Shown: positions 1 through 6,704 of the stretch, in pieces
How positions within the stretch are numbered: position 1 is the first letter of the stretch
Layout of the letters: each line of letters begins with the position of its first letter
DNA from: an uncultured Selenomonadales bacterium
Lineage (GTDB): Bacteria; Bacillota; Negativicutes; Selenomonadales; Selenomonadaceae
NCBI GenBank assembly: GCA_937915725.1
Contig: CALGGV010000133.1
Location: 1 to 10,443 of the forward strand
Direction of reading: 5' to 3'
DNA length: 10,443 nucleotides
The notes under the pieces: model-generated
What the model was told of the DNA's origin: nothing
Databases searched by the model: none
The model's input: only the letters and a program-made list of their open reading frames with translations
Made by a program: the position numbers and the translations under genes

Positions 1-689
1 ATATTCTGAAAGACAACATCTGCATAATTGGCATTGGGCAATTTTTGAAGTTCTTCCGTAACTTCCGAATACGCAGTAATTTTAGTTTTGTTAATATCGA
101 CATAGGCAAAAGTAGTTTCAGCAGTTGCCGCTATTGCAGTTTCAGACGTATAATCGCCCGCGGCTATTGAATTAACGTAGCCTTGAGTAAAACTTTCGCC
201 GCCGTTCAAAGACAAATGACTGACAGAATCAATCAAACTGCTTACAACGTTAAATTCAGGATTGATTGTATCGGAGTAATATTTGGGGACAATAATACTT
301 GTACCGTTACCGACCGTAACTGCGCGAAGTTCGCCGAAAAGTCCAAGTGGCGAATCTACCGCGCGTTTTTCTTTTAAATCGTTACCTGCTTTTTCGCGTG
401 TTTCAAGAATTTTGGAATAATCGAAATTGCCGCGTTCCTCAACAGGCGAAAAGCCCTTACCTTGTACAAATTTTGGAGTATCACTGCGCGTTTCAACATT
501 GGAATTTACGGCGGTTGTACGTTCATCATCAGTATCCTTTGTCATTACGGCGCGTAAATCGTTAATATCGTTGTTGACTTGCAGTAACTGATTCTGAATA
601 CTGCGCAATTCTTCAACGCTGTTGCTTTTTTCGGATTGTTCAAGCAAAGCGGCGCGACGTTCTTCATACTTTTTTATCAGATTATCCAT
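1..689 (-). CDS. HK97-type major capsid protein, partial (C-terminus off the left edge)
   Basis: The first 229 codons read open to the window edge from ATG at 689, which is preceded by AGGAG lying inside the end of the protease gene. Residues 1 to about 50 are charged and heptad-like (KKYEERRAALLEQ...ELRSIQNQLLQV), as expected for the N-terminal scaffold (delta) domain that is cut off during maturation. A linker of about 50 residues rich in charged and small residues follows, then a stretch typical of the capsid fold start (LFGELRAVTVGNGTSIIVPK) and an N-arm/E-loop-like part (AGDYTSETAIAATAETTFAYVDI, then TKITAYSEVTEEL). Position directly after the prohead protease is the standard HK97 order. 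Family assignment is from sequence character plus context; the C-terminal half cannot be checked here. Confidence 0.88.
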   Translation of the reverse strand, partial: MDNLIKKYEERRAALLEQSEKSNSVEELRSIQNQLLQVNNDINDLRAVMTKDTDDERTTAVNSNVETRSDTPKFVQGKGFSPVEERGNFDYSKILETREKAGNDLKEKRAVDSPLGLFGELRAVTVGNGTSIIVPKYYSDTINPEFNVVSSLIDSVSHLSLNGGESFTQGYVNSIAAGDYTSETAIAATAETTFAYVDINKTKITAYSEVTEELQKLPNANYADVVFQN

Positions 690-690
690 T

Positions 691-1323
691 TTAAATCACT
701 CCTAAAATTCGATTTTTCAATTTTAAAATTTCAAGCTCGTTATCTTTGTCCAAAGAAAGAGCGCGGGCGTTATCCAACACCTTTTTTGCACTATCCGGCG
801 CAAATTTGCTCCGAGCTGTAATATCAGTACTTTCATATTGCGGAAAGGTACAAGCAGAAACTTCAAAAACTTTACTGATAGATTTAATACGGCGTGTTGG
901 AGTATCTGTATCTAAGTTTTGCCATTCTTCGCCGTCAACAACAAAGGCAAAACTCATACCGTCCAAATCGCCGCGTTCGACTGCCGAATAAACGGCGCGT
1001 GCGTCAACATTTCTTTCAGTATCAAGTACAGCGCGTATCGACAAGCCTATTTCGTCAACAGATAAAGTAAGAGTACTGTTGCCGTTATTTCTGCGCGATC
1101 TTGCAAGTGGAATTTTTGAGAAATCGTGATTAACCATAAGCGGTACGTCGCGCAGGTCTGCTTTATCAAACGCGCCCGCGTCAATCACTTCATTAAAAAA
1201 ACCGCCAACATTCGTTTGACGGTTGAAAACTGCCGCGTGTCCTTCGATTATTTTTGCATTTTTTTCATTATCGACAGTCCTAAATTCTTGCCCGCTACAA
1301 CTGCGATATTCAGTTTGTTTCAT
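691..1323 (-). CDS. HK97 family prohead protease (peptidase family S78)
   Basis: A 210-aa serine protease that digests scaffold segments in the assembled prohead. Visible landmarks are the N-terminal HAAVFN core, MVNHD (catalytic His about residue 66), GDLDGMSFAF (catalytic Ser about residue 124) and SKVFEVSACTFPQY (probable third catalytic residue Glu about 154). Length is normal for the family. A GTG at 1332 lies in frame upstream, but GAGAAG sits 8 nt before the ATG at 1323, so I chose 1323. The stop is one base from the capsid start, so the two genes are translationally linked. Upstream, instead of the portal gene directly, lie a terminator-like hairpin and the opposite-strand BRO cassette, which is unusual for this gene pair. 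Confidence 0.93.
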   Translation of the reverse strand: MKQTEYRSCSGQEFRTVDNEKNAKIIEGHAAVFNRQTNVGGFFNEVIDAGAFDKADLRDVPLMVNHDFSKIPLARSRRNNGNSTLTLSVDEIGLSIRAVLDTERNVDARAVYSAVERGDLDGMSFAFVVDGEEWQNLDTDTPTRRIKSISKVFEVSACTFPQYESTDITARSKFAPDSAKKVLDNARALSLDKDNELEILKLKNRILGVI

Positions 1324-1340
1324 TTTTATCACTTCTCACT

Positions 1341-1377
1341 AAAAAAGCCGCCATTTCTGACGGCTGATATTTTTTTA
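1341..1377. terminator. Bidirectional rho-independent terminator-like hairpin just upstream of the protease gene
   Basis: AAAAA precedes AGCCG at 1346-1350, which pairs with CGGCT at 1361-1365; an inner CA/TG pair extends the stem across one mismatch. On the minus strand the hairpin is followed at once by TTTTTT (1346-1341), on the plus strand by GATA and seven Ts. It lies only about 17 nt upstream of the protease start codon, so on the minus strand it would act either as a terminator or attenuator in the leader, or shield the structural genes from antisense transcripts arriving from the left. Function is inferred from structure. Confidence 0.55.
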
Positions 1378-1380
1378 TCC

Positions 1381-1410
1381 TTGACAGCAGAAAACCCCGT
1401 GTTGTAAAAT
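1381..1410 (+). promoter_or_regulatory. Sigma70-type promoter of the BRO cassette
   Basis: TTGACA (1381-1386) is a perfect -35 and TAAAAT (1405-1410) a five-of-six -10, spaced 18 bp. Transcription would start near 1417 and leave a leader of about 80 nt before the BRO start codon at 1499. The spacer contains CCCCGTGT, one of three similar sites in this region, so a bound repressor would block it. Confidence 0.65.
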
Positions 1411-1443
1411 CTAGCTGACACACTAGAAAACACACGGGATTTT
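1391..1443. promoter_or_regulatory. Large dyad / operator-like region between two facing promoters
   Basis: AAAACCCCGTGT (1391-1402) and ACACGGGATTTT (1432-1443) form a 12-bp inverted repeat with one difference, which in RNA would be a tolerated G-U pair on the minus transcript. Inside it, TCTAG (1410-1414) and CTAGA (1423-1427) form a second dyad. A third related site, ATCCCGCGTGAAA (1461-1473), lies in the spacer of the minus promoter. The sites could be operators for a phage repressor or form a hairpin in either transcript. I cannot tell which from sequence alone. Confidence 0.45.
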
Positions 1444-1451
1444 CCGTATTT

Positions 1452-1480
1452 ATTTTATCAATCCCGCGTGAAAGTGTCAA
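1452..1480 (-). promoter_or_regulatory. Strong minus-strand promoter facing the BRO promoter
   Basis: Reading the minus strand, TTGACA (1480-1475) is followed after exactly 17 bp by TAAAAT (1457-1452) with the extended TGA in front of the -10. It would start near 1445 and read left across the BRO promoter toward the protease and capsid genes. The transcript meets the hairpin and T6 at 1365-1341 after about 100 nt, so it makes either a short leader RNA or, with read-through, the protease-capsid message. It may restore head-gene transcription downstream of the opposite-strand insertion. Confidence 0.6.
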
Positions 1481-1498
1481 GAAAGGATTTGATATTTT

Positions 1499-2050
1499 AT
1501 GGAAACCTCTGTAGTTCAAACTTTTTTCAATGACGACTTTGGCGAATTTCGTACTTTGAATATCGAAGGCGAAAATTGGGCTGTTGCCGCCGATGCTTGC
1601 CGCATTTTAGAAATTAAAAATCCGCGTGATGCAATCGCCAATTTTGATGATGATGAAAAGGGTGTCGCTATTATCTACACCCTTGGCGGACCGCAAAAAA
1701 TGAACATTATCAACGAGGCTGGGCTTTACCGTTTGATTTTTATGAGCCGCAAACCTAATGCAAAAAAATTTCAGCGTTGGGCTTTCCACGAAGTTTTTCC
1801 GCAAATTCGCAAAACCGGCAGTTATTCAATTTACGGCAATAATTTTTTCCCGCCGGAACTTTCGGAGCGTTGGACAAAAATTAAAGAGCGTGAAAATGAA
1901 GTCAAAGCCGCAGATGTTTTGGCAAAGGCAGCGCGTTTAACTTCCAGCAGTAAATTTCGTGAACATTTACTCAAGCAAGCGCATTCAATGATTACCAGTA
2001 CAGAATTTATTGAAGAAAACTGCAGCATTGATTTTTCAGATGACTTGTAA
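1499..2050 (+). CDS. BRO-N domain protein (phage antirepressor type)
   Basis: A 183-aa protein and the only gene in the window on the plus strand. Residues about 8-110 match the BRO-N/antirepressor fold: FNDDFGEFRTLNIEGENWAV, then AADACRILEIKNPRDAI, a DDDEKGV turn, INEAGLYRLIFMSRKP and the closing FQRWAFHEVFPQIRKTGSY. BRO-N proteins bind DNA, and many phage members inactivate repressors. The C-terminal 70 residues, with a lysine/glutamate-rich helix (SERWTKIKERENEVKAADVLAKAARL), do not look like the common KilA-C or ANT domains and I do not recognise them. The start follows AAGAAAGGA about 11 nt upstream. The gene has its own promoter (1381-1410) and terminator (2077-2101) and sits antisense within the head operon, so it behaves as a moron-like cassette. 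Confidence 0.88.
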   Translation: METSVVQTFFNDDFGEFRTLNIEGENWAVAADACRILEIKNPRDAIANFDDDEKGVAIIYTLGGPQKMNIINEAGLYRLIFMSRKPNAKKFQRWAFHEVFPQIRKTGSYSIYGNNFFPPELSERWTKIKERENEVKAADVLAKAARLTSSSKFREHLLKQAHSMITSTEFIEENCSIDFSDDL

Positions 2051-2076
2051 ATTAAATATCTTTCTTTTTTTTCCGC

Positions 2077-2101
2077 GCCGGTATTTTTATCGGCTTTTTT
2101 T
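2077..2101 (+). terminator. Rho-independent terminator of the BRO gene
   Basis: GCCGGTA (2077-2083), loop TTTT and TATCGGC (2088-2094) form a 7-bp stem with one G-U pair, followed by seven Ts (2095-2101). It starts 27 nt after the BRO stop and overlaps the last codons of the converging portal gene, whose DKK residues are encoded opposite the T-run. Confidence 0.85.
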
Positions 2102-3325
2102 ATCTTGTAGCTGATAAATATTTGAAATATTGGCGTCAACAAAATTTAGAGACTGTAGCCGCTTGTCGCCGCCTTCATTCAAGGGCGAAAGTCCGTACAG
2201 TTCCCTAACTTCATTTAGCGTCATTAAGCCACTTTCAAAGGCGATTTTAGCTAATTCGTTTTTGGCGGCAGTATCGAAGTAAGCAACTCTGCTGTAGTAA
2301 CATTTAATCCTGTGTCCAACGTCTTTTTCTCGTGGCGTGAAAAGCCTATTTGTGAAAGACTGTTCAAATTCAAGTATGAAATCCTCAAGGCAGTTTTGAA
2401 AAAAAGCCGCGTGTTGAGTGCCGGAAAAATCGCCGTCCAGTATCGCTTGCGAAATACCGTATCTTTCACGAATAATATCCTTCAAAAATTTCAGTACGCC
2501 GTCGGGAATAGCGGGCATAGCCTTATTAATAGGCGTGTATTCGCCGTCAAGTCCAATAGCAACAATACCTGTTTTGGAAGTTTTGATTCTGTTTTCAAAT
2601 TCCTCGCCTGCGTTTCTCATTGATTCACGATCAAGCACAGTTTTAACACTTAAAACGCCTTGCAGTGATAAACTTGATTGAATCATTTTTGGCAAGCCTT
2701 GTAAAATTTCGTCAAGTGTCTGCAATGCTTTTAGAGTATCAGAATCATCACTTGCGCCGTAGTCATTACCGCCGCCCATCAGCGTTGAAGTGCCGCGCCG
2801 CCATCGCAAATGAATAATAGAATCATAAGGCAGAATGCTACTTGAACCGTCGCGCCAAAAAAATTTAATCGCCCAATCGCCGTTTTCAAAGTGTCCGAGT
2901 TCAGCACTTACCGGCGCAAGCGGATAAAAAGCCGTATAACGTTTAAATTCGTTGCCGTTTACAGATTTTACAAGTTCCCATTGAGGGTAGATAAAGCAAT
3001 TTTTATCTTTGCGCCTTAGCCATTCGCAACAGGAAAGAAAATCTTTTGCCGTCTGCAATTCGTTGACGCCGTCCCTAAAAAGCCGCGTTATATCGTCATT
3101 CAATCTTGAAATGCTGTTTTCTTTTGAAATGACGCTGACAACTTCAATCTTAGAAATTTCAGTAGCTATTCTGTCGATAACCGAATTAATAAAATCACTG
3201 GCGTAAATGTTATTGCCGAAAGAAGAAAAAACGGCGCGTGAATCAGCCAAAACTTCAGCCAAAATTTTTTTATCTTTGTTGCCTTTGAACTTATCCATAA
3301 GATTTTTAATGAAACTTACAAGCAA
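2087..3325 (-). CDS. HK97 family phage portal protein
   Basis: A 412-aa portal subunit, which forms the dodecameric ring at the capsid vertex through which DNA enters and leaves. The sequence runs through the usual portal landmarks: an N-terminal segment with SDFINSVIDRIATEISKIE, the central IIHLRW motif, LDEILQG, and the stem/clip region DGVLKFLKDIIRERYGISQAILDGDFSG followed by an F-rich helix (AAFFQNCLEDFILEFEQSF). The C-terminus ends with the LNEVRELYGLSPLNEGGD motif common to the family. The start is TTG at 3325 with GAGGTGAGGA just upstream; it overlaps the terminase end by 10 nt, showing tight coupling. Length is normal for the family. Confidence 0.93.
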   Translation of the reverse strand: MLVSFIKNLMDKFKGNKDKKILAEVLADSRAVFSSFGNNIYASDFINSVIDRIATEISKIEVVSVISKENSISRLNDDITRLFRDGVNELQTAKDFLSCCEWLRRKDKNCFIYPQWELVKSVNGNEFKRYTAFYPLAPVSAELGHFENGDWAIKFFWRDGSSSILPYDSIIHLRWRRGTSTLMGGGNDYGASDDSDTLKALQTLDEILQGLPKMIQSSLSLQGVLSVKTVLDRESMRNAGEEFENRIKTSKTGIVAIGLDGEYTPINKAMPAIPDGVLKFLKDIIRERYGISQAILDGDFSGTQHAAFFQNCLEDFILEFEQSFTNRLFTPREKDVGHRIKCYYSRVAYFDTAAKNELAKIAFESGLMTLNEVRELYGLSPLNEGGDKRLQSLNFVDANISNIYQLQDKKSR

Positions 3326-5058
3326 ATTTCCTCACCTCGCTTGCAAATATTTTTCTGTAGCATTTCGTAATCAGATTTACAAGTACCGGCGGCGGCGTAA
3401 GCGATAATCAGCGAAACTGCGCCGTCAATTCTATTTTTAGACTGATGAACTTTAACCGGCATTTTCATAGCAAGATTGTTAATTTTCAGTGCAACGTTTT
3501 TCAAATTCCAGCGGAGCATTTCGTTATTGTTGTAGTTCAAAATCTTAAGGGATAAATCACTTTCCAACAGATTCATTGGAGTATTTAAGCTGAAAAAGTT
3601 CATACCGACTTTGCAAAGTTTATCCTCGCCGAAATAATCAGCAATTCCCTTTTTTAACGCGGTACTGTGCCAAACGTCAAATCCCACTTTAAAAGGTTTA
3701 ACGTCGTAAGCCTTCAGCAGTTCCACATACCAATTAACAACTTCATCTGGGTCAACTTCATTGCCCTTGCAGATTGTAACCAATCCTTGACGCGCCCACT
3801 GCCGATAATCTTTTTTTTCAGGATTCAAATTGTTATCAAATTTTGTATCAAGCTTAATTTCTGGAATAAAAAATTTTACAAGTGCAAATTTTTTTCTGGT
3901 GTAAGGATTTATAAAAAGTGCAGTTGCCGCCGTTAAATCTGTAGTTTCGCTTAAATCAATACCGCCGATATAGTATTGCCCGCGCAATGATTCTAAGTCG
4001 AAAGTTTCAGGATTTGCTATCACGTGTTCCGGCAACCAAGCAACCGCGCTGTTTTGTTTAATGTTGAAATCTTTGGCAAGCACAAAGGCGCGAGTAGCGG
4101 CGTCCCGTTTAGCATCTTCAACCATACCGCGCAGGAAAGACCATTTTTTTATTACACCGAGTCCGGGGTTAGACTTGTACCAGCTGTTTTCATCTTGCCA
4201 AATTTCCTCTTCGCTGTCCTGCGCGAACCAAAAAATTAAAAAATTTGGTTTATCAATTTCGCCGTTTAGTACGCCTTCAGCAAGTTTCAAGCGGTTGTCA
4301 AGGTAACCGTCTTCCTTAAAGCCTTCAGTAGTGAGTTCGATATACAGCGGCGTTTCTTGCGTTGAAAGTGCTTGTTTTATCGGCATAATAAAGCCGTCAT
4401 CTTCGAGTTCGTGAACTTCATCGACAACGCCAATTTTGATATTGCGCCCTTCTTTTGCGCCGGTATGTGCAGACATTTTGCGAATACTGCCTTTATTTTG
4501 GGAAGTGAATTTACCTACGTGCTTTTTCTGCTTGATATTGCCGAAAAAAAGCCCTTTTTGGTTACGGCGAGTGCAACGCGCTAATTTTGGCGACGCCTCC
4601 CGCATTGCGTCTGTTGCCATAAAAAGTAAATCAGCTTGATCATAATCATTGGAGCCGTAAAGAATTTTTGTCCCCATTTCGCCGCAACACCATTCAGCTA
4701 AAGTTATTGCGCTTGCAAGCGGCGTTTTACCGTTCTTGCGTCCGACAACTAAAAGCAATTCTTGATATTTCCGCACGTATTTTTGAAATTCGTCATTGTA
4801 AACTTTTATTGCGAAAATCGCCTCGATAACTGCTTTTTGCCACGTCATCAGCAAGAAAGGTTTACCGGCGAAAGGAGCCTCACTGTGTCTGCATTCTTTT
4901 TCGATAAAGCGTATTCGCTTTTCGGATTCTGCAAAATCAATCTGCAAGTTAGGGTTATCTAAATCAGCAAGTAACAATTTCATTTGTTGTTTGACAAAGT
5001 GTCCGACAATCGCCTTGCCGGATTGAATATCTTCCCAGTATTCACGAATGTAACTCAT
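3316..5058 (-). CDS. terL: Terminase large subunit
   Basis: A 580-aa DNA-packaging motor. The N-terminal ATPase has Walker A GRKNGKT (residues 106-112), Walker B IGVVDE (209-214) and the ELTTEG coupling motif (241-246). The C-terminal RNase H-like nuclease shows three acidic positions: GGIDLS (Asp 368), GFDVWHS (Asp 461) and RIDGAVSL (Asp 545). This is the Terminase_1 type normally paired with HK97-like heads. The frame is open upstream to a TTG at 5136, but that start has no ribosome binding site, while ATG at 5058 has GGGG nearby and begins MSYIREYWEDIQSGK, a typical family start. It overlaps portal by 10 nt. Unusually, the preceding gene is dprA plus 329 bp of structured non-coding DNA. 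Confidence 0.96.
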   Translation of the reverse strand: MSYIREYWEDIQSGKAIVGHFVKQQMKLLLADLDNPNLQIDFAESEKRIRFIEKECRHSEAPFAGKPFLLMTWQKAVIEAIFAIKVYNDEFQKYVRKYQELLLVVGRKNGKTPLASAITLAEWCCGEMGTKILYGSNDYDQADLLFMATDAMREASPKLARCTRRNQKGLFFGNIKQKKHVGKFTSQNKGSIRKMSAHTGAKEGRNIKIGVVDEVHELEDDGFIMPIKQALSTQETPLYIELTTEGFKEDGYLDNRLKLAEGVLNGEIDKPNFLIFWFAQDSEEEIWQDENSWYKSNPGLGVIKKWSFLRGMVEDAKRDAATRAFVLAKDFNIKQNSAVAWLPEHVIANPETFDLESLRGQYYIGGIDLSETTDLTAATALFINPYTRKKFALVKFFIPEIKLDTKFDNNLNPEKKDYRQWARQGLVTICKGNEVDPDEVVNWYVELLKAYDVKPFKVGFDVWHSTALKKGIADYFGEDKLCKVGMNFFSLNTPMNLLESDLSLKILNYNNNEMLRWNLKNVALKINNLAMKMPVKVHQSKNRIDGAVSLIIAYAAAGTCKSDYEMLQKNICKRGEEICL

Positions 5059-5387
5059 TTTTAACCCCAAAAAATATTTTAAATCTTCAAAATTAAATAT
5101 AATAGTGGAATTTTCAAAAACCCTCAAAAATCGCAAAATATTTTAAACCATAAAATCTACCTACAAGCCCTAAAGTCTTTAAATTTTGGCTCCTAGCCGC
5201 CTCTACGGGCTTATTTTTCGTGCCGGTTATTTTTTTGCATTTCTCCAAAATACATTCACTGAACAAGCGCGCAGGGTTGAAAAACGAATACGTCTTCGTT
5301 TTTGGCGGGTTGAAAACGGAAAACGTTTTCCGTTTTGAGTGCTGAATTTTCGCCGAAAACCTGCGCGAAGAAAAATTTCAAAAAAAA
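5059..5387. other. 329-bp non-coding region between dprA and terL
   Basis: No credible gene is seen here on either strand. The right half holds the palindromic repeat element described separately (5268-5367). The left half (5059-5260) is AT-rich with short dyads such as GGCTCCTAGCC near 5190, and I see no convincing sigma70 promoter for terL. In such a compact operon a gap of this size suggests a cis-acting site, for example for packaging, replication or regulation. Confidence 0.5.
5268..5367. repeat. Structured element: outer inverted repeat enclosing two tandem 33-bp palindromic units
   Basis: CGCGCAGG (5268-5275) and CCTGCGCG (5360-5367) form an 8-bp inverted repeat. Between them lie two consecutive 33-bp units (5274-5306 and 5307-5339), each starting GGGTTGAAAA. 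Unit 1 carries a near-perfect 24-bp palindrome (5280-5303, arms AAAAACGAA and TTCGTTTTT, ACGT core, one mismatched pair). Unit 2 carries a perfect 24-bp palindrome (5313-5336, half-site AAAACGGAAAAC). The arms differ between units in matched pairs, so symmetry is kept while sequence is not. It could be a binding site for a dimeric protein or a three-way-junction RNA or DNA fold. Confidence 0.8.
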
Positions 5388-6266
5388 TCACTTCCTACAG
5401 ATCAACTTGTATCTGGCAAAAACATCAGAAACGCGGCTAAGTAAAATTGCGCCGCCGCGTAGCAGTTTATGACAACCAATGCTTTTTTCAGCAAAAATAT
5501 CATTTGGTACGGCAAAAACGTCGCGCAGATTATCAGCCGCGTATTTTGCCGCAATTAACGCGCCGGAATTTTCGCCCGCCTCAACCACAATAACGCCGCG
5601 TGAAAGTCCCGCAATAATTCTGTTCCGCGCCGGAAAAGTTCCTTTGCTGCCTTCCATATTTGGCGGAAATTCTGACATAATGACGCCGCCGCTTGCAATT
5701 ATTTCTTCAAAAAGTTTTTGGTTATCGTGCGGGATTTTATTTAAACCGTAACCTAAAACGGCAACGGTACGCCCATTTTTTAAAGCCGCCGAATGAGCGA
5801 AAGTATCAATACCTTTAGCCGCGCCGCTTACAATCGTAAATCCTGCCGCCGCCAATTCTGCGCTAAACATTTTTGAAACTTTTTCCCCGTATTGCGTAGC
5901 CTCACGCGCTCCAACTACAGCAATTCTTTCAGCATCTGGCTTTATTTCGCCGCGGTAGTAAAAAACAACAGGTGCGCCGGAAAATTTTTTCAAAATAAGC
6001 GGGTATTCTTCATCGTAGAAAGTGCAGATTTTAATTTTTTTGACATTACAAAATTCAAAAAGCTTTTCGGCGGCGTCCGGAAATTCATTACGGAAATCAA
6101 TTAAATTATCGACGATTTTTTGAGAAACGCCCGCCTGTTGAAGTTGTTGAATATCTGCAGTCAAAACATTTTCAGCACTACCGAAAAAATCTATAAGTTT
6201 TTTAGTAGTTTTTGAACCAATTCCGCTTATGGAATTTAAAACAGCAACGTAAAAATTTTCAAACAT
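5388..6266 (-). CDS. dprA: DprA/Smf-family DNA-processing protein, phage-encoded, without C-terminal winged helix
   Basis: A 292-aa DprA homologue. DprA binds single-stranded DNA and loads RecA during natural transformation. Residues about 8-60 form a helix-hairpin-helix region (LNSISGIGSKTTKKLIDFFG). Residues 113-280 are the DprA Rossmann fold with IAVVGARE...YGEKVSK, IVSGAAKGIDTFAH, TVAVLGYGLN, FPARNRIIAGLSRG, VVEAGENSGALIAAK and GCHKLLRGGAILL. Family members are usually about 350-370 aa with a C-terminal winged-helix domain; this one stops at VSDVFARYKLICRK and lacks it. FAVPND replaces the usual FAVPG. In-frame starts are TTG 6275, ATG 6272 and ATG 6266; AGGA spacing favours 6266. It overlaps the preceding gene by 8 nt, so it is co-translated with phage packaging genes. 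Its role in the phage is unknown. Confidence 0.92.
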   Translation of the reverse strand: MFENFYVAVLNSISGIGSKTTKKLIDFFGSAENVLTADIQQLQQAGVSQKIVDNLIDFRNEFPDAAEKLFEFCNVKKIKICTFYDEEYPLILKKFSGAPVVFYYRGEIKPDAERIAVVGAREATQYGEKVSKMFSAELAAAGFTIVSGAAKGIDTFAHSAALKNGRTVAVLGYGLNKIPHDNQKLFEEIIASGGVIMSEFPPNMEGSKGTFPARNRIIAGLSRGVIVVEAGENSGALIAAKYAADNLRDVFAVPNDIFAEKSIGCHKLLRGGAILLSRVSDVFARYKLICRK

Positions 6267-6576
6267 AATCATCAAGTCCTAAATCTTCATCATTGACAGA
6301 CGCGCCCAAAATTCTTGCAAGCTTGAAAATAATGTTAGTGTAACCTGCGCGAATTTTCGGCAATTCCTTAGAAACAGGTAAAGCTTTTTGGCGAGTAGGG
6401 TTATTTGGGTCAACCTTGATTAAGCCGGAAATTTTAACAATATCATGAAGTCTATCGAGTTCAAGGCGCAATCTAGCCGCCTCAATAATTGCGCCGTCCA
6501 CAAGTTGAAGTTGTTTTTCGTCAACATCAGCAAACAACGCCTTGATTCTTTCGTACTCTTGCTGCATTTCATTCAT
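6259..6576 (-). CDS. Small terminase subunit-like protein (P27-like C-terminal region)
   Basis: A 105-aa protein with a helical N-terminal half (EMQQEYERIKALFADVDEKQLQLVDGAIIEAARLRLELDRL) followed by GLIKVDPNNPTRQKALPVSKELPKI and TNIIFKLARILG. The asparagine-proline motif followed by a short helical stretch resembles P27-type small terminases, which select phage DNA for packaging, and the position near terL fits. AAGG lies 6 nt before ATG 6576, and a stronger GGAGG lies further back. The stop overlaps the dprA start. It is shorter than most small terminases and lacks an obvious N-terminal HTH, so it could instead be an accessory head or packaging protein. Confidence 0.55.
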   Translation of the reverse strand: MNEMQQEYERIKALFADVDEKQLQLVDGAIIEAARLRLELDRLHDIVKISGLIKVDPNNPTRQKALPVSKELPKIRAGYTNIIFKLARILGASVNDEDLGLDDYV

Positions 6577-6704
6577 TTTGAGCCTTCAACCTCCATTTTC
6601 AATACTTTTCCGAAAAAGTCAAAATTTCGGTGCCGCTAATAAAAGTGCCCTTTCTGCATGGTCTGTCGCCCCCAAAAAGTGCGTAATAGCAGGGGGGGAG
6701 TATA

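Noticed and set aside
5059..5136. 26-residue N-terminal extension of the large terminase
   Set aside because: TTG start without ribosome binding site, AT-rich low-complexity codons, and the family start is at 5058.
5268..5367. CRISPR array
   Set aside because: Only two adjacent units with no spacers between them and with strong internal palindromes; not a repeat-spacer pattern.
5479..5751. Plus-strand 90-aa open frame within dprA
   Set aside because: Antisense shadow of a clearly conserved DprA core, with no ribosome binding site.
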